Shown here piece after piece: positions 47,056-56,079 of a DNA stretch of 64,000 nt. The translations under genes were made by a program, and so were the position numbers. Under the pieces are notes generated by a model. The model was not told where the DNA came from. It was given only the letters and a program-made list of their open reading frames with translations, and made no database searches. Each line of letters begins with the position of its first letter. Position 1 is the stretch's first letter. The stretch is from Tolumonas osonensis (lineage in GTDB: Bacteria > Pseudomonadota > Gammaproteobacteria > Enterobacterales > Aeromonadaceae), in the NCBI RefSeq assembly GCF_014202415.1, contig NZ_JACHGR010000005.1:62001-126000 (forward strand). Direction: 5' to 3'.

Positions 47056-48081
47056 GTGCTGACCTGGCGAAAGGCATTTCTCATTTTTCTGTTACTGACA
47101 GTGGCAGTTGCAGGAGCCATTTATTTTTATCTGCCGCTCAGTGTCAACGTGGCCTATCCTTCCCGCGGACAGGTAGTAGAGGCCGTTTACACCACCGGCA
47201 CGATTGAACCTGACCCACCGATTCGTGTGGCAACAGAACGGGCGGCAAGGCTGACAGCCTTACTGGCCGATGAGGGAATGCAGGTGAAAACCGGTCAGGT
47301 GCTTGCCCGGTTTGATGATGCAGAGTTGCAGGCGACACTGCGGGAAATGCAGATCCGACAGCGTAACGCCGAGAATAATTTTTCCCGTGTGGGAAGGCTG
47401 TATCAGCGAAGCATGGTCAGTGCAGAACAGCTGGATCAGGCCCGTACAGAAGCAGAAGCGGCACGGGAAGTGACACGGCGAACGCTGGCACAAATAAAAG
47501 CGCTGACGCTTATCAGCCCGGTGGATGGTGAAATCATCAAACGTGATGGTGAAGTCGGTAATTATATACCCGCCAATCAGGTGGTTTTCTCCCTGAGAAA
47601 ATCAGCTACGCAATTGCGTCTGACCGCCGAGGTGGATGAGGAAGATATTCCCAGGGTCAAACCGGCGCAACGCGTTCTGATCACTGCGGATGCATTTCCG
47701 GGAAAAGTATTTGAAGGCAGCATCCGGGAGATTACCCCTGAAGGTGATCCTGTCACCCGCAGTTACCGGGTGCGGATCAGTCTGTCTGACGATGTACCGT
47801 TTTTCATTGGCATGACAGCGGAAAGCAATATTCTTGTCTCACAACGGGATAACGCCTTGCTGGTGCCCAACTCCAGCGTCCTGGATAATGCTGTCTGGCT
47901 GGTCAAGGATGGCAAAGCGTTCCGCCAACCGGTCAAAACCGGGGTGAAAAACGCGGATAAAACAGAAATAACGGAGGGCTTAACCGGGAAAGAAGCGGTC
48001 ATTGTTGATCCACCCGAAAAGCTGACCAACGGGCAATCCGTGCGTGAAGCCTGGTTACGTCAGTCGGACAAATCATCATGA
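47056..48081 (+). CDS. Membrane fusion protein (MacA/HlyD-type periplasmic adaptor)
   Basis: Adaptor of 341 residues for an ABC exporter. It has an N-terminal membrane anchor (about 7-24), a barrel-sandwich half GTIEPDPPIRVATERAARL, a helical hairpin (about 100-145), and the second lipoyl half LISPVDGEIIKRDGEVG. It is read from GTG 47056 with AGGAG six bases before. The last codons overlap the permease gene (ATGA). With the next two genes it makes a MacA/MacB-like complex in which ATPase and permease are separate proteins. The substrate is unknown. Confidence 0.85.
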   Translation: MLTWRKAFLIFLLLTVAVAGAIYFYLPLSVNVAYPSRGQVVEAVYTTGTIEPDPPIRVATERAARLTALLADEGMQVKTGQVLARFDDAELQATLREMQIRQRNAENNFSRVGRLYQRSMVSAEQLDQARTEAEAAREVTRRTLAQIKALTLISPVDGEIIKRDGEVGNYIPANQVVFSLRKSATQLRLTAEVDEEDIPRVKPAQRVLITADAFPGKVFEGSIREITPEGDPVTRSYRVRISLSDDVPFFIGMTAESNILVSQRDNALLVPNSSVLDNAVWLVKDGKAFRQPVKTGVKNADKTEITEGLTGKEAVIVDPPEKLTNGQSVREAWLRQSDKSS

Positions 48082-49322
48082 ATCTGGCCACATCCATTGC
48101 ACTCAGCCATCTGATGTCGCGTCGCCGGCAAACCGTCGTTTCTGTGCTGGGCATTTCGCTGGGTGTTGCTTTTTTTCTGGCTATTTCAGGGTTGATGCGC
48201 GGCTCTGAAGAGGATTTTATACAGCGTCTGGTCGACAATTCGCCCCACATCACCGTTTACGATGAATATCGTCATCCCCGCTTGCAGCCGGTTGAAATTG
48301 TTTATCCCGATGCCGTTTACGAATTACATGGCATTCAGCCACGTACCGAGATCAAGGGAATACGGCAATACAAAGAAAAACTGGCCCGGATCGCCCTGCG
48401 ACCTGATTTACAGATCGCACCTGTTTTACAAGGACAAGTGATCGCTTCCTATGCCGGCATGACACGGGGCGCAACGATTTCCGGAGTTGAACCGGAGCTG
48501 ATGAAGAGTGTCAGTTCCCTGACAAAATATTTCATTCACGGCTCACTCGACAGTCTGTCGGTGAATCCGAATGGTGTCATTATTGGTGCCGGACTGGCCG
48601 AGAAATTCCAACTGCAGATGGGCGATAAACTGACCATTACCTCTTCCTCGGGCACGGTGCGTCTGATGAAAATTGTGGCCATCTTCCGTACCGGCACTGC
48701 CAATTATGATGATCGCCAGATCTATGCCCTCTTAAACCGGGTACAAAATCTGCTGGAACAGCCGAATATCGCCAACATGCTGATTATCCGGCTTTCTGAT
48801 CCGGCGCTGGCACCCACTGTCGCGCATCAGATTGAGCAGGATCTGGGTTATAAAACGCAGTCCTGGCAAGAAGCCAGTGAAGATCTGATGAGCATGGTAC
48901 TGATCCGGAATCTCATCATGTACAGCGTCGTCAGTGCGATCCTGCTGGTTGCGTCATTTGGTATTTATAACGTGATTTCGACAGTGGTACTGGAAAAGAC
49001 CAAAGACATCGCCATTCTGAAATCGATCGGCTTTGATGCAAGTGATATTGAGCGTATTTTTCTAATTGAAGGCACACTGCTGGGTCTGTTCGGCAGCCTG
49101 CTTGGGACTACCCTTGGCTTGTCACTGATGTATGGCCTTAGCCGTATTTCTTTCAAAAGTCCGTTTTATACGGCGGAGGCTTATATGCCGGTTTACTGGG
49201 GTATGGATCAACTGCTGCTGGCAATCGCGTTTGCCATGTTGTCAGCCCTGTTTGCTGCCTGGTTACCTGCGCGAAAAGGCGGACGCGTCAGACCAGTCGA
49301 TATTCTGCGGGGTGCCGAATGA
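48078..49322 (+). CDS. ABC transporter permease, FtsX/MacB type
   Basis: Inner-membrane protein of 414 residues. Helix near 20-40 is followed by a large periplasmic domain (about 50-280, MacB_PCD), then three helices in the FtsX region (ASFGIYNVISTVVLEKTKDIAILKSIGF). This is the mechanotransmission type of ABC protein found in MacB and LolC/E. It overlaps its neighbours by ATGA at both ends. It pairs with the following ATPase. Confidence 0.87.
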   Translation: MNLATSIALSHLMSRRRQTVVSVLGISLGVAFFLAISGLMRGSEEDFIQRLVDNSPHITVYDEYRHPRLQPVEIVYPDAVYELHGIQPRTEIKGIRQYKEKLARIALRPDLQIAPVLQGQVIASYAGMTRGATISGVEPELMKSVSSLTKYFIHGSLDSLSVNPNGVIIGAGLAEKFQLQMGDKLTITSSSGTVRLMKIVAIFRTGTANYDDRQIYALLNRVQNLLEQPNIANMLIIRLSDPALAPTVAHQIEQDLGYKTQSWQEASEDLMSMVLIRNLIMYSVVSAILLVASFGIYNVISTVVLEKTKDIAILKSIGFDASDIERIFLIEGTLLGLFGSLLGTTLGLSLMYGLSRISFKSPFYTAEAYMPVYWGMDQLLLAIAFAMLSALFAAWLPARKGGRVRPVDILRGAE

Positions 49323-49993
49323 ACAGTATTTTGCGCACAGAAAAACTAACCCGGGTTTTGCCGGGTGAAGTGCCCGTGACGCTGGTACAAGATATCGATC
49401 TGACGATCGGAAACAGTGAATTTGTGGCGATCATGGGCCCGTCAGGCTCGGGAAAATCATCGTTGCTGTATCTGCTCGGTCTGCTTGATTCCCCTACTTC
49501 CGGAAAATTATGGCTGGAAGATGAGGAAACCAGCCTGTTCAATGATAGTCAGTTGGCACAGGTTCGTCTGCAGCGGATTGGTTTTGTCTTCCAGTTTCAC
49601 TTTCTGCTGGCCGAGTTCTCGTCACTGGAAAATGTCATGCTGCCAATGCGCAAACTGGGGCTGCTTTCCGAATCACAGGCTAGGGAGAAAGCAGGCATGC
49701 TGCTGAATAGTTTAGATATGCAGGAACATAAACATAAGCTTCCCAGCCAGCTTTCCGGTGGCCAGCGGCAGCGGGTGGCGGTAGCCAGAGCACTTGCCAA
49801 TGACCCGGTACTGATTCTGGCTGATGAACCCACCGGCGCCCTGGATACCAAATCCAGCGCCAATGTCCGCGACATCCTGCACGATCTTTCCCATCATCAG
49901 AAATGTGCCATTGTGGCGGTGACGCACGATCCAGAGTTTGCCCAGGCAGCTGACCGGCAAATTCATCTGATCGACGGGCATCTGGTGCCCTGA
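49319..49993 (+). CDS. ABC transporter ATPase, LolD/MacB type
   Basis: ATPase of 224 residues. Walker [11 protein letters not shown] loop [14 protein letters not shown], signature [19 protein letters not shown], Walker [13 protein letters not shown], and the H loop VAVTHD. It is of the LolD class that works with FtsX permeases. The first half of the gene is coupled to the permease by ATGA; the MlaE-type gene starts 18 bases after its stop, the largest gap in this operon. Confidence 0.88.
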   Translation: MNSILRTEKLTRVLPGEVPVTLVQDIDLTIGNSEFVAIMGPSGSGKSSLLYLLGLLDSPTSGKLWLEDEETSLFNDSQLAQVRLQRIGFVFQFHFLLAEFSSLENVMLPMRKLGLLSESQAREKAGMLLNSLDMQEHKHKLPSQLSGGQRQRVAVARALANDPVLILADEPTGALDTKSSANVRDILHDLSHHQKCAIVAVTHDPEFAQAADRQIHLIDGHLVP

Positions 49994-50011
49994 ATCACGG
50001 AGGACAAAGTG

Positions 50012-51157
50012 ATGACATCACAGATATCTCCCGGTTTGCTGTCGTTACAACAGGATTCCGCACCGCCGGTATTACGGATCAGCGGCGACTGGACGCTGCA
50101 CCACTATGCCACCCTGAAACACCGGATCGCGGAGTTCAGCGAGCCGCTCCCGTCTGACACCCTCATTGACTGGGATGATACAGTCGTGCTGGACACCGCC
50201 GGGGCCGCGTTGCTGGCCGAATTACTGGGTACGGCGCGTATCGCCGGTCTGACAACACAAAACACCAATCTGCCGGCTGAACGACTGGCATTACTGCACA
50301 CCATCGCCACGGCGCTCGCTGAATGCGAGAAAACAACACCCCAGCCCGGACATTCAACCCTCAGCGAAATACTGGCTCATATCGGCGAAGTCATGATCCG
50401 GTTATGGCAACAGCAAGTCGCATTAACCGGCTTTATCGGGCTGACGCTGGAAACCCTGGTCAAAAGTCTGTTCCGGCCTGCTCGCTGGCGGGTTACCGCA
50501 TTGGTCGCCCATATCGAACAGACCGGACTGAACGCCGTGCCAATTATTGCTTTACTGACCTTTCTTGTCGGTGCAGTCGTCGCCTTTCTCGGCGCCACGG
50601 TCCTCTTTGATTTCGGCGCCAGTATCTATACCGTCGATCTGGTGGCCTTCGCCTTTCTGCGTGAATTTGGTGTCTTGCTGACCGCCATATTAATGGCAGG
50701 ACGCACAGCCAGTGCGTTCACGGCGCAGATCGGTTCGATGAAAGCCAATGAAGAGATAGATGCCATCCGGGCGCTGGGGCTGAATCCCATTGAATTGCTC
50801 GTTCTGCCCCGCGTGCTGGCTATGCTGATTTCTTTGCCCATTCTGACGTTTATTGCCATGGGATGCGGCATCATCGGAGGGGCCGTAGTCTGTTCTCTGG
50901 AACTGAATATCTCCCCCCGGCTGTTTCTGACCATTATGCAGCGCGATATCAGTCTGACCCATTTTTGGGTTGGTATCAGTAAAGCGCCGCTGTTTGCGTT
51001 TATCGTGGCCGTCATTGGTTGTCTGGAGGGATTTAAAGTCAGCGGTAGCGCGCAGTCCGTCGGTGAACACACGATTTCCAGCGTGGTGCAGTCTATTTTC
51101 ATGGTGATCCTGCTGGATGCACTCGCGGCCCTTTTCTTTATGGAGATGAGCTGGTGA
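50012..51157 (+). CDS. MlaE-type lipid ABC transporter permease with N-terminal STAS domain
   Basis: Inner-membrane protein of 381 residues. The first ~100 residues form a STAS-like domain (LRISGDWTLHHYATLKHRI, DTAGAALLAELL), which in standard Mla systems is the separate MlaB protein. The rest is the MlaE permease: GRTASAFTAQIGSMKANEEIDAIRALGLNPIELLVLPRVLA is the family hallmark. Here MlaB- and MlaE-like parts are fused. The ATG at 50012 is chosen, with GGAGGA seven bases upstream; a GTG at 50009 is possible. It is coupled to the ATPase gene downstream. Confidence 0.86.
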   Translation: MTSQISPGLLSLQQDSAPPVLRISGDWTLHHYATLKHRIAEFSEPLPSDTLIDWDDTVVLDTAGAALLAELLGTARIAGLTTQNTNLPAERLALLHTIATALAECEKTTPQPGHSTLSEILAHIGEVMIRLWQQQVALTGFIGLTLETLVKSLFRPARWRVTALVAHIEQTGLNAVPIIALLTFLVGAVVAFLGATVLFDFGASIYTVDLVAFAFLREFGVLLTAILMAGRTASAFTAQIGSMKANEEIDAIRALGLNPIELLVLPRVLAMLISLPILTFIAMGCGIIGGAVVCSLELNISPRLFLTIMQRDISLTHFWVGISKAPLFAFIVAVIGCLEGFKVSGSAQSVGEHTISSVVQSIFMVILLDALAALFFMEMSW

Positions 51158-51948
51158 TGAGCACAACACAACCGCTGGTCAGTGTGCGCGGACTGATTAA
51201 CCGCTTTGGCGATCAGGTCGTACATGAGAATCTGGATCTGGACATTCAGCGTGGCGAAATCACGGCGATCGTCGGTGGCTCCGGTACAGGGAAATCGGTG
51301 CTGCTGCGCAGTATTGTCGGGTTGCATCAGCCGAATGCCGGCGACATCCGGATTTTTGGCCGAAGCCTGACGACGTTATCCGCAGAAGAGCGTTCTGCTC
51401 AGGAGCAACGTTTCGGCATTCTGTTTCAGCGCGGCGCTCTGTTTACATCGCTCACTGTGCTGGAAAATACCGCGCTGCCCCTGATGGAGCATGCCGGCCT
51501 GCCCCGGTCCGATGCCGGTTATCTGGCGCGGATGAAATTAGCTCTGGTTGGATTACCTCCGAATGCTTGCGACAAGTACCCCGATGAACTATCCGGTGGC
51601 ATGATTAAACGAGCCGCGTTAGCCCGTGCGCTGGCATTGGATCCGGAAATCCTCTTTCTGGATGAGCCCACCGCCGGGCTGGATCCTATCGCGGCAGCCG
51701 CATTTGATCAGCTGACGCTCACGTTGCGCGACGCATTGGGTCTGACGGTGTTTCTGGTGACTCATGATCTTGATACGCTCTACAGTATTTGTGATCGGGT
51801 AGCAGTATTAGCCAATAAGCAGGTGCTGGTAACAGATAATATTGAAACGGTCGCCAATACTGATAATCCATGGATTCGTGAATATTTTCATGGACCCCGC
51901 GGCCGGGCTGCGCGTAAAGCGGCAGAGAAACTGAAGGAGAAATCCTGA
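51154..51948 (+). CDS. MlaF-type lipid ABC transporter ATPase
   Basis: ATPase of 264 residues. Walker A GGSGTGKSV, Q loop GILFQRGALFTSLTVLENTALPL, signature LSGGMIKRAALARALALDP, Walker B LFLDEPTAGLDP. The GTG (51154) and ATG (51157) starts both overlap the stop of the permease gene. It energises MCE-type phospholipid transport across the periplasm. The C-terminus is rich in Arg/Lys, as in MlaF. Confidence 0.88.
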   Translation: MMSTTQPLVSVRGLINRFGDQVVHENLDLDIQRGEITAIVGGSGTGKSVLLRSIVGLHQPNAGDIRIFGRSLTTLSAEERSAQEQRFGILFQRGALFTSLTVLENTALPLMEHAGLPRSDAGYLARMKLALVGLPPNACDKYPDELSGGMIKRAALARALALDPEILFLDEPTAGLDPIAAAAFDQLTLTLRDALGLTVFLVTHDLDTLYSICDRVAVLANKQVLVTDNIETVANTDNPWIREYFHGPRGRAARKAAEKLKEKS

Positions 51949-51949
51949 G

Positions 51950-52888
51950 ATGGAAACACGTGCTCACCATGTGATCATCGGGTTGTTTGTCATCAGCGCA
52001 TTTGCCGGCATAGTGCTGTTCTCCCTTTGGCTGGGAAAATCCAGTGCCGAGAGGGAGTTTGTTTACTACGACATTGTATTCAATGAAGAGGTCAGCGGCC
52101 TGACCCCGGGAAGTCCGGTGGAATACAGCGGCATTAAAGTCGGTGATGTCGACACACTGCAACTGGCGCCGGACGATCCACGGAAAGTCATCGCCCGCGT
52201 CCGCTTATCCGCCAGTACCCCTGTAAAAAAGGATACGCATGCCCGGCTGGCACTGGCGAATATTTCCGGCAGCGCCTTGATCCGTCTGTTTGGCGGTTCG
52301 CCGGGAAGCCCGTCGCTACAAGCCAGTGAGGAGTTCATTCCCGTTATTATTGCCGATCCCTCACCCATCAGCCGTTTTCTGGCCAATGGCGAAAGTCTGA
52401 TGGCAGACCTGAATAGTCTGGTCACGAATGCCAACCGGTTACTTTCCGAGGATAACATCAAAAATCTGAGCAAAATGCTCAACAATGCGGAACAGGTGAC
52501 CGGCATCGTTGCCACACAGAAAACCGAACTCTCCGATACGCTCCACCAGCTCAATCTATTGAGCAAACAGGCCAACACGGCCATGCAGGATATTTCCGCG
52601 CTGGCCGCTAACGCCAACGGATTACTGACCTCTCACGGGCGTCAGGCGCTGGACAACGCCGCCCGCTCCATGACAACACTGGAGCAGACGACCCGTCGAA
52701 TCGATCAGTTACTGGCGAAAAACAAGGTGCCTCTCGAAAATGGACTGCAGAGTCTGAACGACCTGGGCCCGGCGTTGCAGGAACTGCGTATCGCGCTCGC
52801 CACGCTTAATCGTCTGAGCCGCCGCATTGAGGAAGATCCGTCCGGTTTTCTGCTCGATCGGGAAAAGAATAAGGAGTTTCAGCCATGA
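51950..52888 (+). CDS. MlaD/MCE-domain lipid transfer protein
   Basis: Periplasmic protein of 312 residues anchored by one helix (about 8-28). It has an MCE domain (YYDIVFNEEVSGLTPGSPVEYSGIKVG) at about 40-120, then a long, helical, coiled-coil-like C-terminal half with repeated Leu, Ala and Asn (about 150-290). This long tail is closer to MceD-type or PqiB-like tunnel subunits than to the short E. coli MlaD (183 residues). It overlaps the lipoprotein gene by ATGA. Confidence 0.86.
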   Translation: METRAHHVIIGLFVISAFAGIVLFSLWLGKSSAEREFVYYDIVFNEEVSGLTPGSPVEYSGIKVGDVDTLQLAPDDPRKVIARVRLSASTPVKKDTHARLALANISGSALIRLFGGSPGSPSLQASEEFIPVIIADPSPISRFLANGESLMADLNSLVTNANRLLSEDNIKNLSKMLNNAEQVTGIVATQKTELSDTLHQLNLLSKQANTAMQDISALAANANGLLTSHGRQALDNAARSMTTLEQTTRRIDQLLAKNKVPLENGLQSLNDLGPALQELRIALATLNRLSRRIEEDPSGFLLDREKNKEFQP

Positions 52889-53523
52889 GCATCCCTCTGC
52901 GCAGTCTGCTATTTCCATGCCTTATCCTGCTGCTCAGTGCCTGCTCTCTCTTGCCTGAAAGCAGCCCCGTCAGCATCTATACACTGCCAGCGAGCCCGGC
53001 AGACAAAAATACAGACCAAAATACAGCCACACTGGACTGGTCTGTGCGGGTAATGACACCTTATGCCAATCAGACATTAGACAGTACCCGCATTGCCGTC
53101 ATCCCCGAAGCCAACCAGATCAGTCATTATAAAGATGCCCGCTGGAGTGATCGCGCGCCGGTTTTACTGCGGGAACGGCTCATTGATGCCTTGCGTAGTG
53201 ATGGCCGGATTAAAACCATTACCGGCGATACCAGCCTGCTGGCTGCCGATACCGAATTATCCGGCGAACTGTACGCCTTCCAGAGCGAATATCACGATGG
53301 TCGCCCTGAAATCCATATCCGGCTTGATGCACAATTGATACAGCAAAATACACGGAAGGTGCTGGCCAGCCATCGCTTTGAGGTACGTTTGGCAAGCCCG
53401 GAGACGGATATAAAATCCATTGTCCGATCATTCGGCTCTGCCTGTGACAAGCTGACACAGGAAATGACGGCGTGGACAATCCATATTCTGCAAAATCAAC
53501 CTCGTGGTGATAACCATGATTGA
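52885..53523 (+). CDS. PqiC-type ABC transport auxiliary lipoprotein
   Basis: Outer-membrane-directed lipoprotein of 212 residues. Lipobox LLSAC with Cys at about residue 20, then the DUF330/LipAux region (VSIYTLPASP, RDGRIKTI-like segment LRSDGRIKTI). In E. coli, PqiC is the outer-membrane partner of the PqiAB MCE system, so this protein completes an inner-to-outer membrane lipid path with the preceding three genes. The ATG overlaps the stop of the MCE gene and AAGGAG is at the right distance. Confidence 0.83.
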   Translation: MSIPLRSLLFPCLILLLSACSLLPESSPVSIYTLPASPADKNTDQNTATLDWSVRVMTPYANQTLDSTRIAVIPEANQISHYKDARWSDRAPVLLRERLIDALRSDGRIKTITGDTSLLAADTELSGELYAFQSEYHDGRPEIHIRLDAQLIQQNTRKVLASHRFEVRLASPETDIKSIVRSFGSACDKLTQEMTAWTIHILQNQPRGDNHD

Positions 53524-54619
53524 TCAGGTCACAGCACGTTTTATCCGCCGGATCATTATCAGCCTGTTGCTGGGCGGACTGGTTCTGCTTGGTTATATCG
53601 TCGTACAGCCATTTATCGTGCCTGTGGCCTGGGCAATGATCATTGCCTATGCGAGCTGGCCATTGCATGTGCTGGTCCGGCGGTATGTAAAACAGCGGAC
53701 GACACTGAGCGCTTTGCTCACGACCTTGCTGCTGGCAACTGCTTTCATATTGCCTACGTTATGGATCATCTCTCTGCTGCGTACTGAAATCGGTTTTGCC
53801 TATACCCACTTCAGCGCACAAGTTGCGATGGGGCCGCCCAAACTCCCCGACTATATGCGTAACCTGCCGTGGCTGGGCGAGTGGCTGAATAATCTGATAT
53901 TGCAAAGTAATGATAACCCTCAGGCCTTTCAGGATAAAATTACTCTCTGGCTGCAGGAGAGCTCGAATCAGCTGATTTCTGTTTTAGGCGATGTCGGACG
54001 CAATGCAGCCAAAATAGGTTTTTCGCTGATCACCCTGTTCTTCATGCTACGCGACGGTGATCGGCTGTTCCGGCAGGTTCACAAGGTATTATTCCGTTTT
54101 CTGGGTGCCCGCATTGATAACTACCTGACTGCCGTCGGCAATATGACCACCGCCGTGGTCTGGGGGTTGATTGTGACTGCACTGGCACAAGGCTTTGTTG
54201 CCGGATTAGGCTATTGGTGGGTGGGGCTGTCTGCGCCGATGCTGCTGGGGACGATTACTGCGTTAGTCGCCCTGATTCCGTTTGGTGCGCCATTTGCGTG
54301 GGGAAGTATTTCGCTGTTTCTGCTGGTCAACGAACAATATTTCAACGGCGTGATCCTGCTCCTATGGGGCGCGCTGGCAGTCAGTTCCGTCGATAATCTG
54401 GTCCGGCCAATCGTCATCAGCACGGCGACCCGGATCCCTTTCCTGCTGGTGATGTTTGGTGTACTGGGCGGATTAGCGGCATTTGGTCTGATCGGATTAT
54501 TCCTGGGGCCGGTGATTCTTGCGATATTGATGGCAATCTGGCAGGAATGGCTGGAAGAGTCAGAACTGGAGTCACAAACTGAAAATGATACCGCCTCACA
54601 GGATGATCAATCTCCGTGA
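53516..54619 (+). CDS. AI-2E family transporter (YdiK/PerM-like)
   Basis: Inner-membrane protein of 367 residues with eight predicted helices and the family region LVALIPFGAPFAWG and DNLVRPIVIS. Members are called autoinducer-2 exporters or permeases, though most have unknown substrates. I start at ATG 53516, which overlaps the lipoprotein gene by eight bases. The position as the last gene of a lipid-export operon is unusual and suggests a role in the same process, but I cannot say which. Confidence 0.83.
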   Translation: MIDQVTARFIRRIIISLLLGGLVLLGYIVVQPFIVPVAWAMIIAYASWPLHVLVRRYVKQRTTLSALLTTLLLATAFILPTLWIISLLRTEIGFAYTHFSAQVAMGPPKLPDYMRNLPWLGEWLNNLILQSNDNPQAFQDKITLWLQESSNQLISVLGDVGRNAAKIGFSLITLFFMLRDGDRLFRQVHKVLFRFLGARIDNYLTAVGNMTTAVVWGLIVTALAQGFVAGLGYWWVGLSAPMLLGTITALVALIPFGAPFAWGSISLFLLVNEQYFNGVILLLWGALAVSSVDNLVRPIVISTATRIPFLLVMFGVLGGLAAFGLIGLFLGPVILAILMAIWQEWLEESELESQTENDTASQDDQSP

Positions 54620-54646
54620 GCAGCATTTGTGACAGACAAAAATAAA

Positions 54647-54672
54647 AAAGGCCACTTTGTTAAGTGGCCTTT
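54647..54672 (-). terminator. Terminator of the initiator tRNA transcript
   Basis: Perfect 11-base-pair stem AAAGGCCACTT / AAGTGGCCTTT with a TGTT loop, followed on the minus strand by T-rich sequence (TTTTTTATTTTTG). It can also end the rightward operon. Confidence 0.85.
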
Positions 54673-54678
54673 CTGATT

Positions 54679-54755
<77 letters not shown>

Positions 54756-54778
54756 TCAATACATTACTTTTTCGAATC

Positions 54779-54855
<77 letters not shown>

Positions 54856-54862
54856 TCAAAGT

Positions 54863-54898
54863 GGGCCGAATCATAGTCATAACCTGTTATACATGCAA
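54863..54898 (-). promoter_or_regulatory. Promoter of the initiator tRNA genes
   Basis: On the minus strand, TTGCAT (54893-54898), a 17-base spacer and TATGAT (54870-54875), then the GC-rich discriminator TCGGCCC. The layout fits a stable-RNA promoter. Confidence 0.7.
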
Positions 54899-55062
54899 GC
54901 TTTTTTTCTTCATCATGGTTCTATCGGCGACAAAATGAACTATAACCAATCAAACAGCGATGACTCACTGCCCTACAGTCAAGGAACTCATTTCGGCTTG
55001 GACAAGTCGCAGAACAGATGGGATCATGACTTCCTACTTTCATCCCCGAGATAAGGCACATT

Positions 55063-55467
55063 ATGAGCTACGAACTGACTGAACTGGAACGCAATGCCGC
55101 ACTGAGATTAAATGCTGATTATCGTTATGACCACTTTGTCAGCAAAGTCGCGCGCAGTGGCGAATTATGGGCACTGAAAGATGAGAACGGACTGCTATTC
55201 TTAAATTCAGACAGTGATGAAAATTGTCTGCCAGTGTGGCCGCATCCTGATTATGCAAAACTGTGGGCCGTTGGCGATTTAGAACGTTATCAGCCACAAG
55301 CAATCACGCTGAAGATCTGGCTGGAACGCTGGATTGACGGACTGACACAAGACGGTATTGATGTCGCGGTGTTCCCTGTGCAGGGGGAAGAAAATATGGT
55401 GGAAACCCCGTCTGCGCTGGCTGAATCACTGACTAAAAAGCTGGAACAGTACGCGCAGGAAGTCTGA
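55063..55467 (+). CDS. DUF2750 domain protein
   Basis: Small cytoplasmic protein of 134 residues of unknown function. The DUF2750 pattern is clear: RYDHFVSKVARSGELWALKDENG, VWPHPDYAKLWA, and LKIWLERWIDGL. No signal peptide or membrane segment. It is followed 47 bases later by the HbpS-like gene and may be cotranscribed. Confidence 0.8.
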   Translation: MSYELTELERNAALRLNADYRYDHFVSKVARSGELWALKDENGLLFLNSDSDENCLPVWPHPDYAKLWAVGDLERYQPQAITLKIWLERWIDGLTQDGIDVAVFPVQGEENMVETPSALAESLTKKLEQYAQEV

Positions 55468-55514
55468 TCCGAGATAAGACTGGCCATGCATAACCCCCGA
55501 TAAGAGGAGTTAAT

Positions 55515-56024
55515 ATGATGAACCTGCTGGAAATAAACGATGCGCTGACAGAAATTCGTCAGCAGGAAGAATCTCTGCAATGGCCGGTATTTAATGAAGC
55601 GCTGGCCTGGGAACTCGGTTGCACCTTACAACGGGCGGCGGAACTGAATCAGGCCGCAGTGCATATTGAAATCGAAGCATTCGGCCGGACCCTGTTTGTC
55701 TGTGCGATGCCCGGTAGCGCCCCCAGTAATGCCGACTGGGCACGCCGTAAACGGAACGTCACCCAGCTGTTACAACGCAGCTCGCTCGCCATCGGTTTGG
55801 GTCTGAAACGTGATGAAACCGATCTGCAGCTGAAGATGGGCCTGCCTGACCGTGACTATGCCGCTGCCGGTGGCAGCTTCCCGTTACGGATTGCCGGTTC
55901 AGGTTGTATCGGTTCAATTACGGTTTCCGGTATGCCGGAATTTGATGACCATGCCATGATCGTGAATGTACTGGAAACCTGGCAGGAGAACGGCTGGGAA
56001 AAACCGACACTGGTGATGGAATAA
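55515..56024 (+). CDS. GlcG/HbpS-like (UPF0303) protein
   Basis: Protein of 169 residues matching the UPF0303/heme-degrading-domain family: the N-terminal LLEINDALTEIRQQEESLQWPVFNEALAWELG, the core ARRKRNVTQLL, and the C-terminal SGCIGSITVSGMPEFDDHAMIV. The family fold is that of HbpS/GlcG; the catalytic role is not established for most members. It has GAGGAG before the ATG and ends at a terminator shared with the amylosucrase-like gene. Confidence 0.8.
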   Translation: MMNLLEINDALTEIRQQEESLQWPVFNEALAWELGCTLQRAAELNQAAVHIEIEAFGRTLFVCAMPGSAPSNADWARRKRNVTQLLQRSSLAIGLGLKRDETDLQLKMGLPDRDYAAAGGSFPLRIAGSGCIGSITVSGMPEFDDHAMIVNVLETWQENGWEKPTLVME

Positions 56025-56032
56025 CAGCAGAT

Positions 56033-56059
56033 AAAAAAAGACCGCCCCGGGGGGCGGTC
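56033..56059 (-). terminator. Terminator of the sugar operon
   Basis: Stem GACCGCCCC / GGGGCGGTC (56040-56059) followed on the minus strand by seven T (56033-56039). It lies 20 bases beyond the amylosucrase-type gene. Confidence 0.88.
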
Positions 56060-56079
56060 AGGATTACACAGGGGGTGAA

